A stretch of 64,000 bases of DNA from Methanocorpusculum sp. UBA424 (GCA_002498375.1 DAHC01000007.1:22001-86000); one strand, 5' to 3'. Numbered from the stretch's first letter, positions 1 to 8,716 are shown. Numbers and translations: made by a program. The notes: a model not told the origin generated them from the sequence alone.

Positions 1-236
1 CCCCCTTCGCCGCAGTACTTCACATGCTCGACCATGCCGGTGATCTCGGTCAGCGCCGGATCCTGGCACGCATAGGTCAGCGCATCGGGATGGATGATCC
101 CGCAGCCCGCGGGGCTGATGATGCCGGTCACTTTCGCTCCGCGGCGTCTGAGCTCGTGGGCGAGTTTGATCGTCTCGACGGCAGCGATACTGCCGCAGAC
201 GCCGAGAACAATGTGGATATCGTTGAGTTTTTTCAT
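1..236 (-). CDS. coaBC: Phosphopantothenoylcysteine decarboxylase/synthase, 5' part only
   Basis: The first 78 codons, read by eye on the minus strand, begin MKKLNDIHIVLGVCGS and continue IAAVETIKLAHELRRRG. This is the Rossmann-like FMN-binding start of the CoaB/CoaC flavoprotein family, which makes 4'-phosphopantetheine for coenzyme A. The rest of the gene lies beyond the left edge. Its ATG overlaps the stop of the upstream methyltransferase gene by four bases (ATGA), so translation is probably coupled. A bare flavoprotein decarboxylase without the synthase domain cannot be excluded because the C-terminus is missing. Confidence 0.75.
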   Translation of the reverse strand, partial: MKKLNDIHIVLGVCGSIAAVETIKLAHELRRRGAKVTGIISPAGCGIIHPDALTYACQDPALTEITGMVEHVKYCGEG

Positions 237-1102
237 ATCAGGTTCACATCCCAGACCGAGTGCCAGAGGCGCCCCGCATACTTCTTTACTTTATGTTCGC
301 TGATAATATACGTAAAACCTGCCCCTTCGAGGGTCTCGGTGATGTCGTTTTTCCGGTCACCGACACCGTGAACATGCAGAACGGTCCCGGGCCCCGCGTG
401 ATCCAAAGCGGTTTTTAAAAAATCGGGAGCTTCGAAATGTCCCATGAGGATCCGGTCGTAGATCCCGGAAAGTTTCTCGCGGCAGTCTCCAAGCTCCGGG
501 GTGACCCGGCCTTCGAGGCAGTTCGCCCCGATATTTTTCTGCAGATAGGCAAAAGAGACCGGATTGATTTCGATCGCATGTACATTCCCTCCGGCGAGTG
601 CCGCAGAGAGAGTAAAATAGCCGATGCCGGCAAACATGTCGGCGATCCGCTCGCCGGGCTTCACGAGAGAACGGAGCCGGAGTTTTTCGCCCCGGTTTCC
701 TTGCGAAAACATGACCTTCGAGGGATCGAGCGTGTAGGTGATGCCGGCTTCCCGAAACGTCACGTCGTGGGGCTGACCAAAGAGAACGTCGGCCTTCGGT
801 GTCCGCATGACCCCTTCGTGGGCTGCGGCGTGAAGCACGCATGAGGGGTTTTCCCATGCGATAAGAGCGGTGAGCTCTTCGGATGTCGGGGCATCGCCGT
901 GCAGAAGAAGGGTGTCGCCCATCCGCTGATACCCGGGACCGTCGTACGGACGGCGGTCGGGGATCTCTCCGTCGAAGGGATAGCCTTCCTTCACCGGAAC
1001 GAAGGCAGACTCGCCTTCGCAGTAGACCCGGCGGGTCGTATCGACCCAGGGCTCACTCGATGCATTCGGGAGCGATCGCTTCGAAATCTTCCTGATCTTC
1101 AT
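233..1102 (-). CDS. taw2: Taw2/Trm5-type tRNA wyosine methyltransferase-fold enzyme
   Basis: SAM-binding class I fold with motif I DMFAGIGYFTLS near the middle, followed by an acidic strand end AIEINP. It carries DRILMG where Trm5 methylases have an NPP-type motif, and ends with KKYAGRLWHSVWDV. DRILMG and the terminal Trp-His/Asp pattern are typical of archaeal Taw2, which transfers the 3-amino-3-carboxypropyl group of SAM to 4-demethylwyosine at G37 of tRNA-Phe. The only in-frame ATG near the expected start lies 50 bases inside nmd3, giving 289 residues; a longer open frame upstream is a shadow of nmd3. Family is confident; Taw2 rather than a Trm5 paralogue is likely but not proven. Confidence 0.78.
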   Translation of the reverse strand: MKIRKISKRSLPNASSEPWVDTTRRVYCEGESAFVPVKEGYPFDGEIPDRRPYDGPGYQRMGDTLLLHGDAPTSEELTALIAWENPSCVLHAAAHEGVMRTPKADVLFGQPHDVTFREAGITYTLDPSKVMFSQGNRGEKLRLRSLVKPGERIADMFAGIGYFTLSAALAGGNVHAIEINPVSFAYLQKNIGANCLEGRVTPELGDCREKLSGIYDRILMGHFEAPDFLKTALDHAGPGTVLHVHGVGDRKNDITETLEGAGFTYIISEHKVKKYAGRLWHSVWDVNLI

Positions 1103-2144
1103 CTCTTCCAACCAACACAAGCGTTTCTCCGTCACGGACAAACAGGATCGTGTCGCCTTCCCTTGTATCGAGCCAGGAACGTTCGGCGATCTCTTCGGTC
1201 GCTTCGGTCTTGAGGTTGAGAAAACCCAGAAGTCCGGCATCCTTGTAGATGACGACGCCTGTCTCGGTATCATGGATGTTGCCGAGAAGCGGGTCGTTCT
1301 CATCCTCTCTGAATGCCCGGGACTGACCGGTCGCGAGATCGCGGACGAAGAGCGTGTCCTTTGTCTGGCGAAGGATCTGGAAGTACTCACGACCGTGTTT
1401 GATGATGTCGCCGCGGGAGAATCTCGGCAGACGAAGCGAGTAGGTCACCCGGTAGATGTTGATGCCGGCTTTCTGACCTACGAGTTTCGGGTGGGTGGTA
1501 AAGGAACCGCCGAGTGCTCCGCAGATGTCGTGGGAGATGGATGCTCCGATCGTCTGCGAGCTGAAGACGATGTCGATCCCGTCTTTGGTCTCGTCGATAC
1601 TGGATACGAAGGAGAGCCGGTCGCCGGCCTCCTGGAGCTGGTCTTCGACCTGGTAGGCGATCTCGGCCGCACGGCGCAGTTCGAACTGGGTCGGTTTTCG
1701 TCCCGAAGCCCTGACCTGGATGACTCCTTCATAGTAGCTTCCGGCGATCCTGCAGCATCGGTCACACTGTTCACGGGCCCAGACGAGCTTGACCTTCTTG
1801 GTCTCTTCGAGGGCAATGCCGTACAGATTTCCCATGACATGGACCGTGGCAAGAGAACGATTGCTGCTGGTGTCTATGATACGGATATCTTTTTGGATCT
1901 CTTCAACATCTTTGTGGAAATTGATGACACTGTTGACGAGGTTCTGACCGAGTTCCTCTTTATCGACCGCGACATCCGACCATATGCCGGCGGTTTTTAT
2001 CGAGCCGCAGGTAGGGCAGACGATACACTCCGCACGGTCCGCGATATCGACCCAGACGGTATCTTTGACCCGGCATTTGCCGCAAAGCTCGCCGTTTTCC
2101 GACGGAGCGCCGCATTTGGGACAGAATCCTTGTGTGAGGCTCAT
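1053..2144 (-). CDS. nmd3: NMD3, 60S-type ribosome export/biogenesis protein homologue
   Basis: About 363 residues starting MSLTQGFCPKCGAP. The N-terminus carries zinc-binding cysteine pairs (CPKC, CGKC, CPTCGS, then CDRCC), as in archaeal and eukaryotic NMD3, followed by mixed alpha/beta domains. In eukaryotes NMD3 is the nuclear export adaptor of the large ribosomal subunit; archaeal homologues are thought to act in ribosome biogenesis. An in-frame extension upstream was rejected because it runs through the preceding DUF424 gene; the chosen ATG overlaps that gene's stop codon by one base (TAATG). It sits inside an RNA-processing operon with taw2. Confidence 0.88.
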   Translation of the reverse strand: MSLTQGFCPKCGAPSENGELCGKCRVKDTVWVDIADRAECIVCPTCGSIKTAGIWSDVAVDKEELGQNLVNSVINFHKDVEEIQKDIRIIDTSSNRSLATVHVMGNLYGIALEETKKVKLVWAREQCDRCCRIAGSYYEGVIQVRASGRKPTQFELRRAAEIAYQVEDQLQEAGDRLSFVSSIDETKDGIDIVFSSQTIGASISHDICGALGGSFTTHPKLVGQKAGINIYRVTYSLRLPRFSRGDIIKHGREYFQILRQTKDTLFVRDLATGQSRAFREDENDPLLGNIHDTETGVVIYKDAGLLGFLNLKTEATEEIAERSWLDTREGDTILFVRDGETLVLVGRDEDQEDFEAIAPECIE

Positions 2145-2437
2145 TATACTCCGTATATCTGGGCGTGGGGAACGCCGTCGATCAGCAGGCAGGATTCCAT
2201 TTCGAGAAGGCCTGCTTTGATCGCTATATCGCAGACGCGTTTGCCCATCAGATTCGCGCTGCATGCGTCGGCGAGAGCTGCCAGAAGTTCCTCTTCGGTC
2301 GCTCTCGTATCGCCGTAGAAGGAGGGGTCTATTTCAACGTCGCATAAAGGACTGGTCAATGTTTTTCCCATGAGGTCGGCATCGCACGCGGCGAGGATGC
2401 TTCCCTGACCAGGGATATTGTGTATCTTGAGGTACAT
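2144..2437 (-). CDS. DUF424 family small archaeal protein
   Basis: A 97-residue protein beginning MYLKIHNIPGQG, with the internal GKT and LLAALADACSANLMGKRVCD pattern of the archaeal DUF424 family (small proteins of unknown function, usually next to translation or RNA genes). It is the first gene of the operon leading into nmd3, with the stop and the next start sharing one base. The family assignment is from recognition of the sequence pattern and should be confirmed by profile search. Confidence 0.7.
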   Translation of the reverse strand: MYLKIHNIPGQGSILAACDADLMGKTLTSPLCDVEIDPSFYGDTRATEEELLAALADACSANLMGKRVCDIAIKAGLLEMESCLLIDGVPHAQIYGV

Positions 2438-2481
2438 TGCTGTAATACATTTAGTGCTGATGGGTAAATAAGCAGTTGGGG

Positions 2482-2560
2482 GGGCGGGCTGCCACGTAGT
2501 GGCGGCCTTAGCTGAGCAAGGCTGAGCGGAGCGAAGACTTGCGAGCGGCGGGCCGACTAA
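2482..2560 (+). repeat. Intergenic hairpin repeat, family A (degenerate copy)
   Basis: Contains a GCCACgtaGTGGC hairpin, the linker CCTTAGCTGAGCAA and a degenerate second hairpin ending ACTTGCGAG. It has the same plan as the clearer copies at 13822, 26474 and 35409. It marks the left border of the AT-rich accessory patch. Confidence 0.7.
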
Positions 2561-2660
2561 ACCTCAAAATACGCAAAAAGATCAACATCAAATAATGGAA
2601 CGTTACTGTTAGTCAAGTGCCTTACGAAAAGAACATATTTGTGTGTAAAGTGAAGGGATG

Positions 2661-3131
2661 TCATGTACTGCGAGATCCCAGATGTCTTTTCAAATAAATC
2701 ATATCAATCAGCTGCTGTCCGTCTTCATACATAGCATGGTCGTAATTATCTACAAAAAAATTTTTAACAACGTGCGACTTTACAAATCCGCATTTTTCAT
2801 AGAAACGAAGTATCGCTGGACTATCGCCCGTTCCAACATATAATTCGCTGCCAGACTTACTGTAGTAATCAACAATAAAGGCAATGAGCTTTTGTCCATA
2901 TCCTTTCCTTTGATATTTGGGAACGGTAACAATATTCTTGAGTTCAAACATACCTGCCTGCTCTTGTGTAATAACGCAAATTGCCCTAACATGATCATCA
3001 CCATCATCATACAAAGCGAACATATCACCACGATATAAGTATTTTTCTATCATACTTACCTGTTCATCTGCAATAAGCAGCAAATCCATATATTTCGTCT
3101 TGTCGTTATCATTGATTTTTACAATGTTCAT
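2661..3131 (-). CDS. GNAT family N-acetyltransferase
   Basis: 156 residues with the GNAT acetyl-CoA signature: beta4 LKNIVTVPKYQRKGYGQKLI (R/Q-x-x-G-x-G loop) followed by the late motif AILRFYEKCGFVKSH. The substrate is unknown. Codon use is AT-rich compared with the operons on either side, suggesting recent acquisition. The gene lies alone between hairpin repeats and gene remnants, typical of an accessory insertion. Confidence 0.85.
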   Translation of the reverse strand: MNIVKINDNDKTKYMDLLLIADEQVSMIEKYLYRGDMFALYDDGDDHVRAICVITQEQAGMFELKNIVTVPKYQRKGYGQKLIAFIVDYYSKSGSELYVGTGDSPAILRFYEKCGFVKSHVVKNFFVDNYDHAMYEDGQQLIDMIYLKRHLGSRST

Positions 3132-3174
3132 TCGAGATTTTCCCTTTCCATTTTCTATCCTCTCCGCAAATCCA

Positions 3175-3291
3175 TTATATCATTTCCCATTTCAAAGCGA
3201 GGAACTCGATGCCGTACGCTGTCTGGAGAGTTGAAAGAGAGGCGGACAGTTGTGTGAGAACGTGGTTTTTGATGCGTACATATTCTGACAT
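3175..3291 (-). pseudogene. Remnant of a MNT-type nucleotidyltransferase gene
   Basis: A 38-codon reading frame runs MSEYVRIKNHVLTQL, then LQTAYGIEFLALKWEMI and stop. Helix-forming residues followed by YGIxFLAL are the normal approach to the GSxxRG active site of minimal nucleotidyltransferases (antitoxin MntA-like), but the frame diverges exactly where the glycine-serine motif should come. I read it as a truncated 5' relic. A real 38-residue peptide is possible. Confidence 0.4.
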
Positions 3292-3294
3292 TGA

Positions 3295-3335
3295 TTAATA
3301 TCTGAATATTTGTCCTTCGCATGTAATGAGGTTTA
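3295..3335 (-). pseudogene. Possible C-terminal relic of an AMMECR1-like gene
   Basis: The minus strand encodes NLITCEGQIFRY and stop, close to the last residues of the intact AMMECR1 protein at 8717 (NILTFEGQIFQE and stop), with the stop at the same position. Upstream the frame runs into a hairpin repeat and loses resemblance. The match is only about a dozen codons, so this is a suggestion. Confidence 0.25.
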
Positions 3336-3347
3336 GCCTGTTATTGG

Positions 3348-3435
3348 CGGGTTGGACGCTGAAGGCGACCGACCTCAGCTGAGCAAGTTTTCGAAGGAAA
3401 CTTGCGACCAAGTCGATAGACTTCCGAGTAGGCTG
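3348..3435 (+). repeat. Intergenic hairpin repeat, family A
   Basis: GCGGGTTGGACGCTGAA-type left hairpin, the linker CTCAGCTGAGCAAG, then a long-armed second hairpin GCAAGTTT...AAACTTGC at 3383-3405, followed by the partial stem AGTCgataGACT. Confidence 0.75.
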
Positions 3436-3496
3436 GGGATAAAGACGTTTATTGAAAATGGGTATGAGATATGGGAGATTTGGTATTGTCATTACT

Positions 3497-4459
3497 TCAT
3501 TTTTTGTACATAAAGAACCATACAAAATAGCCGATAACCAGACCTAAGCCAATCGCAAATAACATGATATCTAAATTTGCTATCCAGATTATTTCTGGGG
3601 TCATTATTTCGGCTGTATCTACAGGCATTGAGCATAATGGAAAGACAATTCCAATGACGGCAAATAAGGTCAAAACAAGCAATCCGATAAAGACATCGTT
3701 TGGTTTTTCCAGACTTGTTTGTCTATATGAGAGATTTTTTTTCTGCAGAGCCAACAAATCTAACTCATAAAGTAATTTCTGATGTTCATCATATTTTTTC
3801 TGATATGCCATCGTGTTGGTGCAATTGGTATAATGCGAATTGATTAAAATTGATCTCTGAATATCTGTATTCATTTCAGGAAACTTGAATGATGATAGGT
3901 TCCCGAATATTGATAGATGCTTATCTTCCTCGTGTTTCGCTTCTTCCCTAGGTTTTTCTTCAAATACTTGCATAAAATTATTGAATAGATCGTTACAAAT
4001 ACAGTATTGAAACGAAGTTATTTCTTTTTTGAGAATTGTTGCAACATCTTTTTCATAGACGCCTAGTTTTTTACCATTTAATTTTGAAATAATTAGCTTT
4101 AATAATGAAAAAGTTTCATCCCAATATGGCTGTATTTCAGATAGAACAAAATCACTTATTTCATCATCTAAAATGGTTTCCAGTGTGGTTGTTTCGTCAC
4201 CAAGGTAGATACGACTAATCTGTTTAGAGTGATCATGGATAAAATCTACAGCACGATCCTCTAATAATTCCCCATATAACTTGGTAGCTCTCGCTTTTTT
4301 AAATGTGATTTCATCATCAATATCTTTGATGTGGGCTTCGATTTCTTTTCTTTTGGTACTATCTGTCATTAATCTAGTAGCAATAAATCCTCCAAGAATT
4401 GCTACTATCGCTGCAGTACTTTGAGCGGTGGCAGATAAAAGCCAGTTTACATCAAACAT
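3497..4459 (-). CDS. Membrane protein of unknown function with long cytoplasmic coil
   Basis: 320 residues. One hydrophobic segment lies at about residues 12-30 (TAAIVAILGGFIATRL), then a long charged and probably coiled-coil region (about 33-240). Two C-terminal transmembrane segments follow (VFIGLLVLTLFAVIGIVF and IMLFAIGLGLVIGYFVWFF). I do not recognise a family. The gene is markedly AT-rich, stands alone, and is flanked by repeat elements, which suggests horizontal acquisition. The N-terminal membrane anchor with a long coil resembles membrane effectors of defence modules in layout only. Confidence 0.7.
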   Translation of the reverse strand: MFDVNWLLSATAQSTAAIVAILGGFIATRLMTDSTKRKEIEAHIKDIDDEITFKKARATKLYGELLEDRAVDFIHDHSKQISRIYLGDETTTLETILDDEISDFVLSEIQPYWDETFSLLKLIISKLNGKKLGVYEKDVATILKKEITSFQYCICNDLFNNFMQVFEEKPREEAKHEEDKHLSIFGNLSSFKFPEMNTDIQRSILINSHYTNCTNTMAYQKKYDEHQKLLYELDLLALQKKNLSYRQTSLEKPNDVFIGLLVLTLFAVIGIVFPLCSMPVDTAEIMTPEIIWIANLDIMLFAIGLGLVIGYFVWFFMYKK

Positions 4460-4927
4460 ATTAAGTCCAGAATATTAATGATAGTTTTTCATGGAAATGC
4501 ATAGGGATTTCTCAAATATTATAAATATCAATTAAACAATATCTTATCTCTCCCTGATAATAAAGATGCCCTATTCAAGAAAATATTCTTATTATTTCAT
4601 AGAATTGTGGGTGCAGGAGAAAGGATTTTCTTTTTCTGGAAGGCATACTCTGAATTCGCGGTTGGATTTCTCATGTGTCCACACAAAACAAACATCATAC
4701 TGATAATAAAACTCCAGTATGACCGCACACCATTTAATTTTGATGCTGGATGTTATCTCCCAATTATTAATCAATTACTAATTTGTGTATATTTAGTAAT
4801 TTGCGAAGTTTGTGTAAGTAACACACCTTTATGCTATCACTTTGGTGCACAACAAACACCTTTCTCATACTACTTTAGTGTACTATAAGCACGATTAGAC
4901 GTCCTGTTAAAAAAGAAAGATGTGCTC
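4460..4927. other. AT-rich intergenic stretch, no supported gene
   Basis: About 470 bases without a convincing reading frame. Short open frames on both strands have no ribosome site or recognisable product. The upstream region of the membrane protein gene probably lies in its first 100 bases. Several TTTATA/TTAATAA-like strings occur but none can be assigned. Confidence 0.5.
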
Positions 4928-5096
4928 ACCCACTCGCAAGTCTCTCGACTTGGTCGCAAATCAAAGATTTGGTCGCAAGGCAAAGCCTTGCTCAGCTAAG
5001 GATGAGCCTATCGGCTCCTCCCGCCTCCGCTGAGGTCGTCGACTTCGTCTCCGACCCGCCTCAGCTAAGGCCGCCCCTACGGGGCAGCCCGCCCAC
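4928..5096 (-). repeat. Cluster of family A hairpins overlapping a gene end
   Basis: On the plus strand it reads as reverse-oriented copies: CAAGTCtctcGACTTG (4937-4952), CAAATCaaaGATTTG, GCAAGGCaaaGCCTTGC (4975-4991), then CTCAGCTAAGG linkers and a GAGCCtatcGGCTC hairpin. The right end reaches into the last codons of the cyclo-ligase gene, so the repeat supplies its final residues and stop codon. Confidence 0.8.
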
Positions 5097-5649
5097 ACCT
5101 GATGACCTCATCCTCGGTCACGACATAATCCATCCGGGCGTCGAACGGCTCGGTCGGGATCAACTCGACCTCCTGACAGGCATACGCCATCCCGATCCTG
5201 GGAATATCCGGATTCTTTTCAAAAAAGCGGTCATAGTATCCCGCACCATATCCCAGCCGGTGCCCCTTTCGGTCGAACCCCACCATCGGGACGAGGACCA
5301 CCTCGATCGAAGATGCCTGAGCGGGTTTTTCATGAGTGAGGGGTTCCGGGACCCGGAACGTGCCCGGTTCCAGCTGGTCCATCGAGGTGAGATACGAGAG
5401 CCTAAGCGTGTGGGTCTCCTTCTCGATGATCGGGACGACGACAGTCTTTCCTTCTTCTAAGAGGCAGTTGATGATCACCATCGACTCAACCTCCGGATCT
5501 TTTGCCGCGTAGGCAAGGACCGTATGATAGGGTTTCAAAAGTTCCTGCAGCCGGCAGGTGATATAGTATCCCTTCGCCCGCCGGTCGCCTAAAGACAGAG
5601 CTTCGCGTCGTTCTTTCAATATAGTGCGAAGCTCTGCTTTCGTCGTCAT
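5077..5649 (-). CDS. 5-formyltetrahydrofolate cyclo-ligase family protein
   Basis: 190 residues: an N-terminal Lys/Arg-rich stretch (KAELRTILKERREAL), central VLVPMVGFDRKGHRLGYGAGYYDRFF, and the C-terminal PFDARMDYVVTEDEV pattern. These are hallmarks of the MTHFS family, which closes 5-formyl-THF to 5,10-methenyl-THF at the cost of ATP. In an organism using methanopterin the true substrate is uncertain. Its ATG overlaps the arcS stop (ATGA). The last residues (CGRAAP) are encoded by a dispersed repeat, replacing whatever tail existed before. Confidence 0.85.
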   Translation of the reverse strand: MTTKAELRTILKERREALSLGDRRAKGYYITCRLQELLKPYHTVLAYAAKDPEVESMVIINCLLEEGKTVVVPIIEKETHTLRLSYLTSMDQLEPGTFRVPEPLTHEKPAQASSIEVVLVPMVGFDRKGHRLGYGAGYYDRFFEKNPDIPRIGMAYACQEVELIPTEPFDARMDYVVTEDEVIRCGRAAP

Positions 5650-7271
5650 TTTCGATTCGTCTTCCGCACGCGGACCGCGATACCGCGGTTCGCCCGCTTC
5701 ATCTCGTCCGAGCCCATCGTGGTTTTTCCGGTCGCCTGATATCCTTCGCCGCCGACGAACACCTCGTCGCCCTCACGGATATTCGGATCGCAGTCGGCGA
5801 TCCCCGGCGCAAGGATATCTCCCTGCGGGACAAAACCGTCCGAGATCCAGACACGGTATCCGTTGATGTACTTCCAGCCCTCGTGGGTCGGGCGGAGCAG
5901 GCCTGTTTCCGGGTCGATCGAGAAGATCTGCGTCTTCTTCTCGTAGATCTTCTGGTTCGGATACCGGCCTTTCGTAAGCCAGCCCTTCGTGTCGACCAGC
6001 TCGCCGAACTGCCAGAGAAGCGTGCCGCGGATCGGATCCGTGCGGCGTTTTCTGCTCTCGCGAAGAGCGTTGTTTAAGGCACGCAGCGACTCTTGGGAGA
6101 GCGGCTTGTCATCATTGCAGGTAAACTCGAGTTCCACGCCGACCGCCTGTGCGGCGGTCTTCGCGACCTCTTTTGCCCCGCCTTCCAGATGGCAGATGAC
6201 TCTGTCATACCGGTGCTTCGTGAGATAGGCCGCGAGGTATTCGACGAGGATCGCCGACTCTTCTCTGTCCCAGTAGCCGGTAACCGGCACATCGTAGTGT
6301 CCCGCCGGATAGATCAGTTCGAGTTCGCGGGGAACGACGCCCAAAGGCGAAGTCACGATCACTTCATGGGCACGGCCGTCCACCACGCGGGTGAACATCT
6401 GATGCGATCTCGAGAGCGAGTAGGGTTTTCGTGCGGCGCAGGGAAGAAGGACGCAGACATCGGTCCTTCCCGGAACGAACCGGTTGATGACCCGATCCTC
6501 GAAGAAGGCGATCTCGGCACGGGTCATCGACTCGGAGGAGTTCGCGAAGAACCGGGAGGAGCGGACGACCGGGAGATTTTTGGCGAAGCCTGGTCTGCGG
6601 TCGACATGCCGCAGGAGGGAGACCTGCTCGGCGTGGAGTCTGCAGCGCATCTCCATGAACTCGCGGAGCTGACCCCGTTCGATCCAGACCCGTGCAAGGG
6701 CGATCTCCTTTTCGAGAGCCAGACGGTTGTGGAGCTTCAGGTCGCCGGCTTTGCAGCCCTGGCAGTCGCAGATGCCTTTTTCCATGTAGGAGGCATCGAA
6801 CTCGCCTTCGGGCGTGCAGAACTTTTTCTGCACTGCCGCAAGATCCACCGCGGTGTAGTCGAAGAGGTCGAAGCCGAGATAGATCAGCGAAGCGGCGTTC
6901 GAGGGAAGGCCGCATGCGGGGGCATAGCGTGCCGCGTCCGGGGGGCAGACCGCGAGCAGTTTTTCCATATACTCGGCATGACGGCGTGCGTCGGAGATGA
7001 CCGTGTTCCAGTTAGAAAACAGGAGCACGCTTCCTTCGACCGACTCGTTCTGCGGGTGGACGGCCGTCGGCTCTTCGCCTGCGGTGAAGTATTTTTCAAA
7101 CTCGGCTTTGCCGGCAGACGGCGGGAGGTTTGAAAACCCGCGTTCTTTCAAGGAAGGAAAGACCGATTCGGTGTCGATCACGGCAGGGGTGCTGATGTTT
7201 TCCTCGTCGGAGAGTTTCAGGTTCCCGATCCGTGCGTTTCCGTCGCGTTTTCGTGCGTCGAACAGACTCAT
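5646..7271 (-). CDS. arcS: Archaeosine synthase ArcS with C-terminal PUA domain
   Basis: 541 residues from the ATG that overlaps the tgtA stop. The N-terminal half resembles the tRNA-guanine transglycosylase barrel without its catalytic aspartate. The middle holds the ArcS signature LLPCAARKPYSLSRSH. The last roughly 75 residues (ISDGFVPQGDILAPGI...GEGYQATGKTTM) form a PUA RNA-binding domain. ArcS converts preQ0 at position 15 of tRNA to archaeosine. Its position directly after tgtA matches sequential action in one pathway. Confidence 0.9.
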   Translation of the reverse strand: MSLFDARKRDGNARIGNLKLSDEENISTPAVIDTESVFPSLKERGFSNLPPSAGKAEFEKYFTAGEEPTAVHPQNESVEGSVLLFSNWNTVISDARRHAEYMEKLLAVCPPDAARYAPACGLPSNAASLIYLGFDLFDYTAVDLAAVQKKFCTPEGEFDASYMEKGICDCQGCKAGDLKLHNRLALEKEIALARVWIERGQLREFMEMRCRLHAEQVSLLRHVDRRPGFAKNLPVVRSSRFFANSSESMTRAEIAFFEDRVINRFVPGRTDVCVLLPCAARKPYSLSRSHQMFTRVVDGRAHEVIVTSPLGVVPRELELIYPAGHYDVPVTGYWDREESAILVEYLAAYLTKHRYDRVICHLEGGAKEVAKTAAQAVGVELEFTCNDDKPLSQESLRALNNALRESRKRRTDPIRGTLLWQFGELVDTKGWLTKGRYPNQKIYEKKTQIFSIDPETGLLRPTHEGWKYINGYRVWISDGFVPQGDILAPGIADCDPNIREGDEVFVGGEGYQATGKTTMGSDEMKRANRGIAVRVRKTNRK

Positions 7272-8713
7272 GTGATGACCTCGGCGTCCGGGAACTCGGT
7301 TCTGAAGAGGTCGGCCCATTTGGCGGTCGTCGAGATGGTGACTTTGGTGTCGGGGTTTGTCGCGAGCAGTCCTTTGAGACCCTTGATCCCGTACTTCATC
7401 ATCTCTTCGTCCCAGGTCGGGACCTCGGCGGGTCCTGCCGGGAAGGTCTCGGCAAGTTCGTACGGCAGGGGACCGAACGGCGGCTTGAACTCGATGACCT
7501 CTTCAAAGCGGGAAGGGACCGGCCCTCCGGCCGCAATGAGGGAGACGTCGGAGAGTTTCACGCGGGGGATCATCGCATGGTAGTTCGTGACCTCGGTCCG
7601 GCGGCATGATTCGCTGCCGCGGTAGAAGAACCGGCGCTTGCTTGCTCTGTCGAGGTGCTCGATCTCTTCGACCCTCTCTAAAAGTCTGCGGTATCCGTCG
7701 AGCAGTTTGGGGTGGGCACGACACCGTTCGTCGACGAGTTCCCAGAGGGTCCCGTCCTGAATGGCGGCACGGATCCTCGAGATCTCGGCCATGGTGACGG
7801 CGAGGTTGTGGTAGGCGAGGAGCTTTTGTTTGTCTGGGGATTTTTTCAGCTCTTCGACGGTATGACTGCGGCAGACGGGACATGCGCACGGCAGTTCGCT
7901 CATCTCGTCGAGTTTGAGCGTTCCGTAGGTCGTGATGTAGCGTCCTTCCTTCGCATACAGGGCGTAGGCGGCCGAGTCGAAGACATCGCAGCCGAGAGCC
8001 GCGGCGAGGGCGAACATGGAGGGGTGGCCGGCACCGAAGAGGTGGACGCAGGCTCCCGGATTGAGGCCTTTTTTCGCGGCAAGGACGACGTCGACAAGCT
8101 CACGGTATCGGTAGCTTTCCATTAAGGGAACGACAGCGCCGACCGGGCAGTAGGCAAAGCCCATGTCGGAGACGGTTTTGCCGGCATACTCGCGGAGGTC
8201 TTCGAAGACAGCTCCCTGAACGGGGCCTGAGATGGGAGCGTCGGGACCGAAGAGTTCCTTCGCTTCCTTCATTCTCGCCATCGTGATCTCCATCTGGGCG
8301 ATGACTTCGTCCCGTTCTGTGTCGGGGTGGGTCGGGATGTCGAGCGGGACCCAGATGTCGCTTCCGATGTCTCTTTGGAAGGAGAGGGTCTGCTCGTTCG
8401 TGATATCGACGCTTCCGTAGACGGACATCTGGAAGGATCCTGAGTCGGTCATGATCAGGCCGTCGAAGTCGAGGACCTCATGGAGGCCTTTTTCGAGGGC
8501 GGGTCCGCGGAACTCTTCGCTTTTGGAGAAGATGTAGGCGTTTGTGATGATTCCTTCGACGCCCATCTTTTTCATTTCGGACGGGGGGATTATCTGCAGG
8601 TGGGGGTTGACGACCGGGAGGAGTGCGGGCGTTCTGATAGCTTTGTCGCCGGCTTTGAGTTTGCCGACGCGGCCCGCTATGTCTTTATGGATCACTTCGA
8701 ATGTTATTGTCAT
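7268..8713 (-). CDS. tgtA: tRNA-guanine(15) transglycosylase, archaeosine pathway
   Basis: 481 residues. The nucleophile motif MTDSGSFQ places catalytic Asp90. PVQGAVFEDLR and HLFGAGHPSMFALAAALGCDVFDSAAY are barrel motifs. The zinc site C-x-C-x2-C...H (CACPVCRSHTVEEL) lies at about residues 277-290. It exchanges guanine-15 of archaeal tRNA for preQ0. At about 480 residues it lacks the PUA domain of full-length TgtA; that domain is on the adjacent ArcS, so the two may act as partners. Four-base overlap with arcS downstream; AMMECR1 lies three bases upstream. Confidence 0.93.
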   Translation of the reverse strand: MTITFEVIHKDIAGRVGKLKAGDKAIRTPALLPVVNPHLQIIPPSEMKKMGVEGIITNAYIFSKSEEFRGPALEKGLHEVLDFDGLIMTDSGSFQMSVYGSVDITNEQTLSFQRDIGSDIWVPLDIPTHPDTERDEVIAQMEITMARMKEAKELFGPDAPISGPVQGAVFEDLREYAGKTVSDMGFAYCPVGAVVPLMESYRYRELVDVVLAAKKGLNPGACVHLFGAGHPSMFALAAALGCDVFDSAAYALYAKEGRYITTYGTLKLDEMSELPCACPVCRSHTVEELKKSPDKQKLLAYHNLAVTMAEISRIRAAIQDGTLWELVDERCRAHPKLLDGYRRLLERVEEIEHLDRASKRRFFYRGSESCRRTEVTNYHAMIPRVKLSDVSLIAAGGPVPSRFEEVIEFKPPFGPLPYELAETFPAGPAEVPTWDEEMMKYGIKGLKGLLATNPDTKVTISTTAKWADLFRTEFPDAEVIT

Positions 8714-8716
8714 AGA

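Noticed and set aside
24..371. Plus-strand open frames at the left edge
   Set aside because: They are antisense shadows of coaBC and the methyltransferase gene, whose protein motifs are clear.
4592..4888. Overlapping short frames on both strands in AT-rich DNA
   Set aside because: Neither has a ribosome site, domain or conserved pattern; expected by chance.
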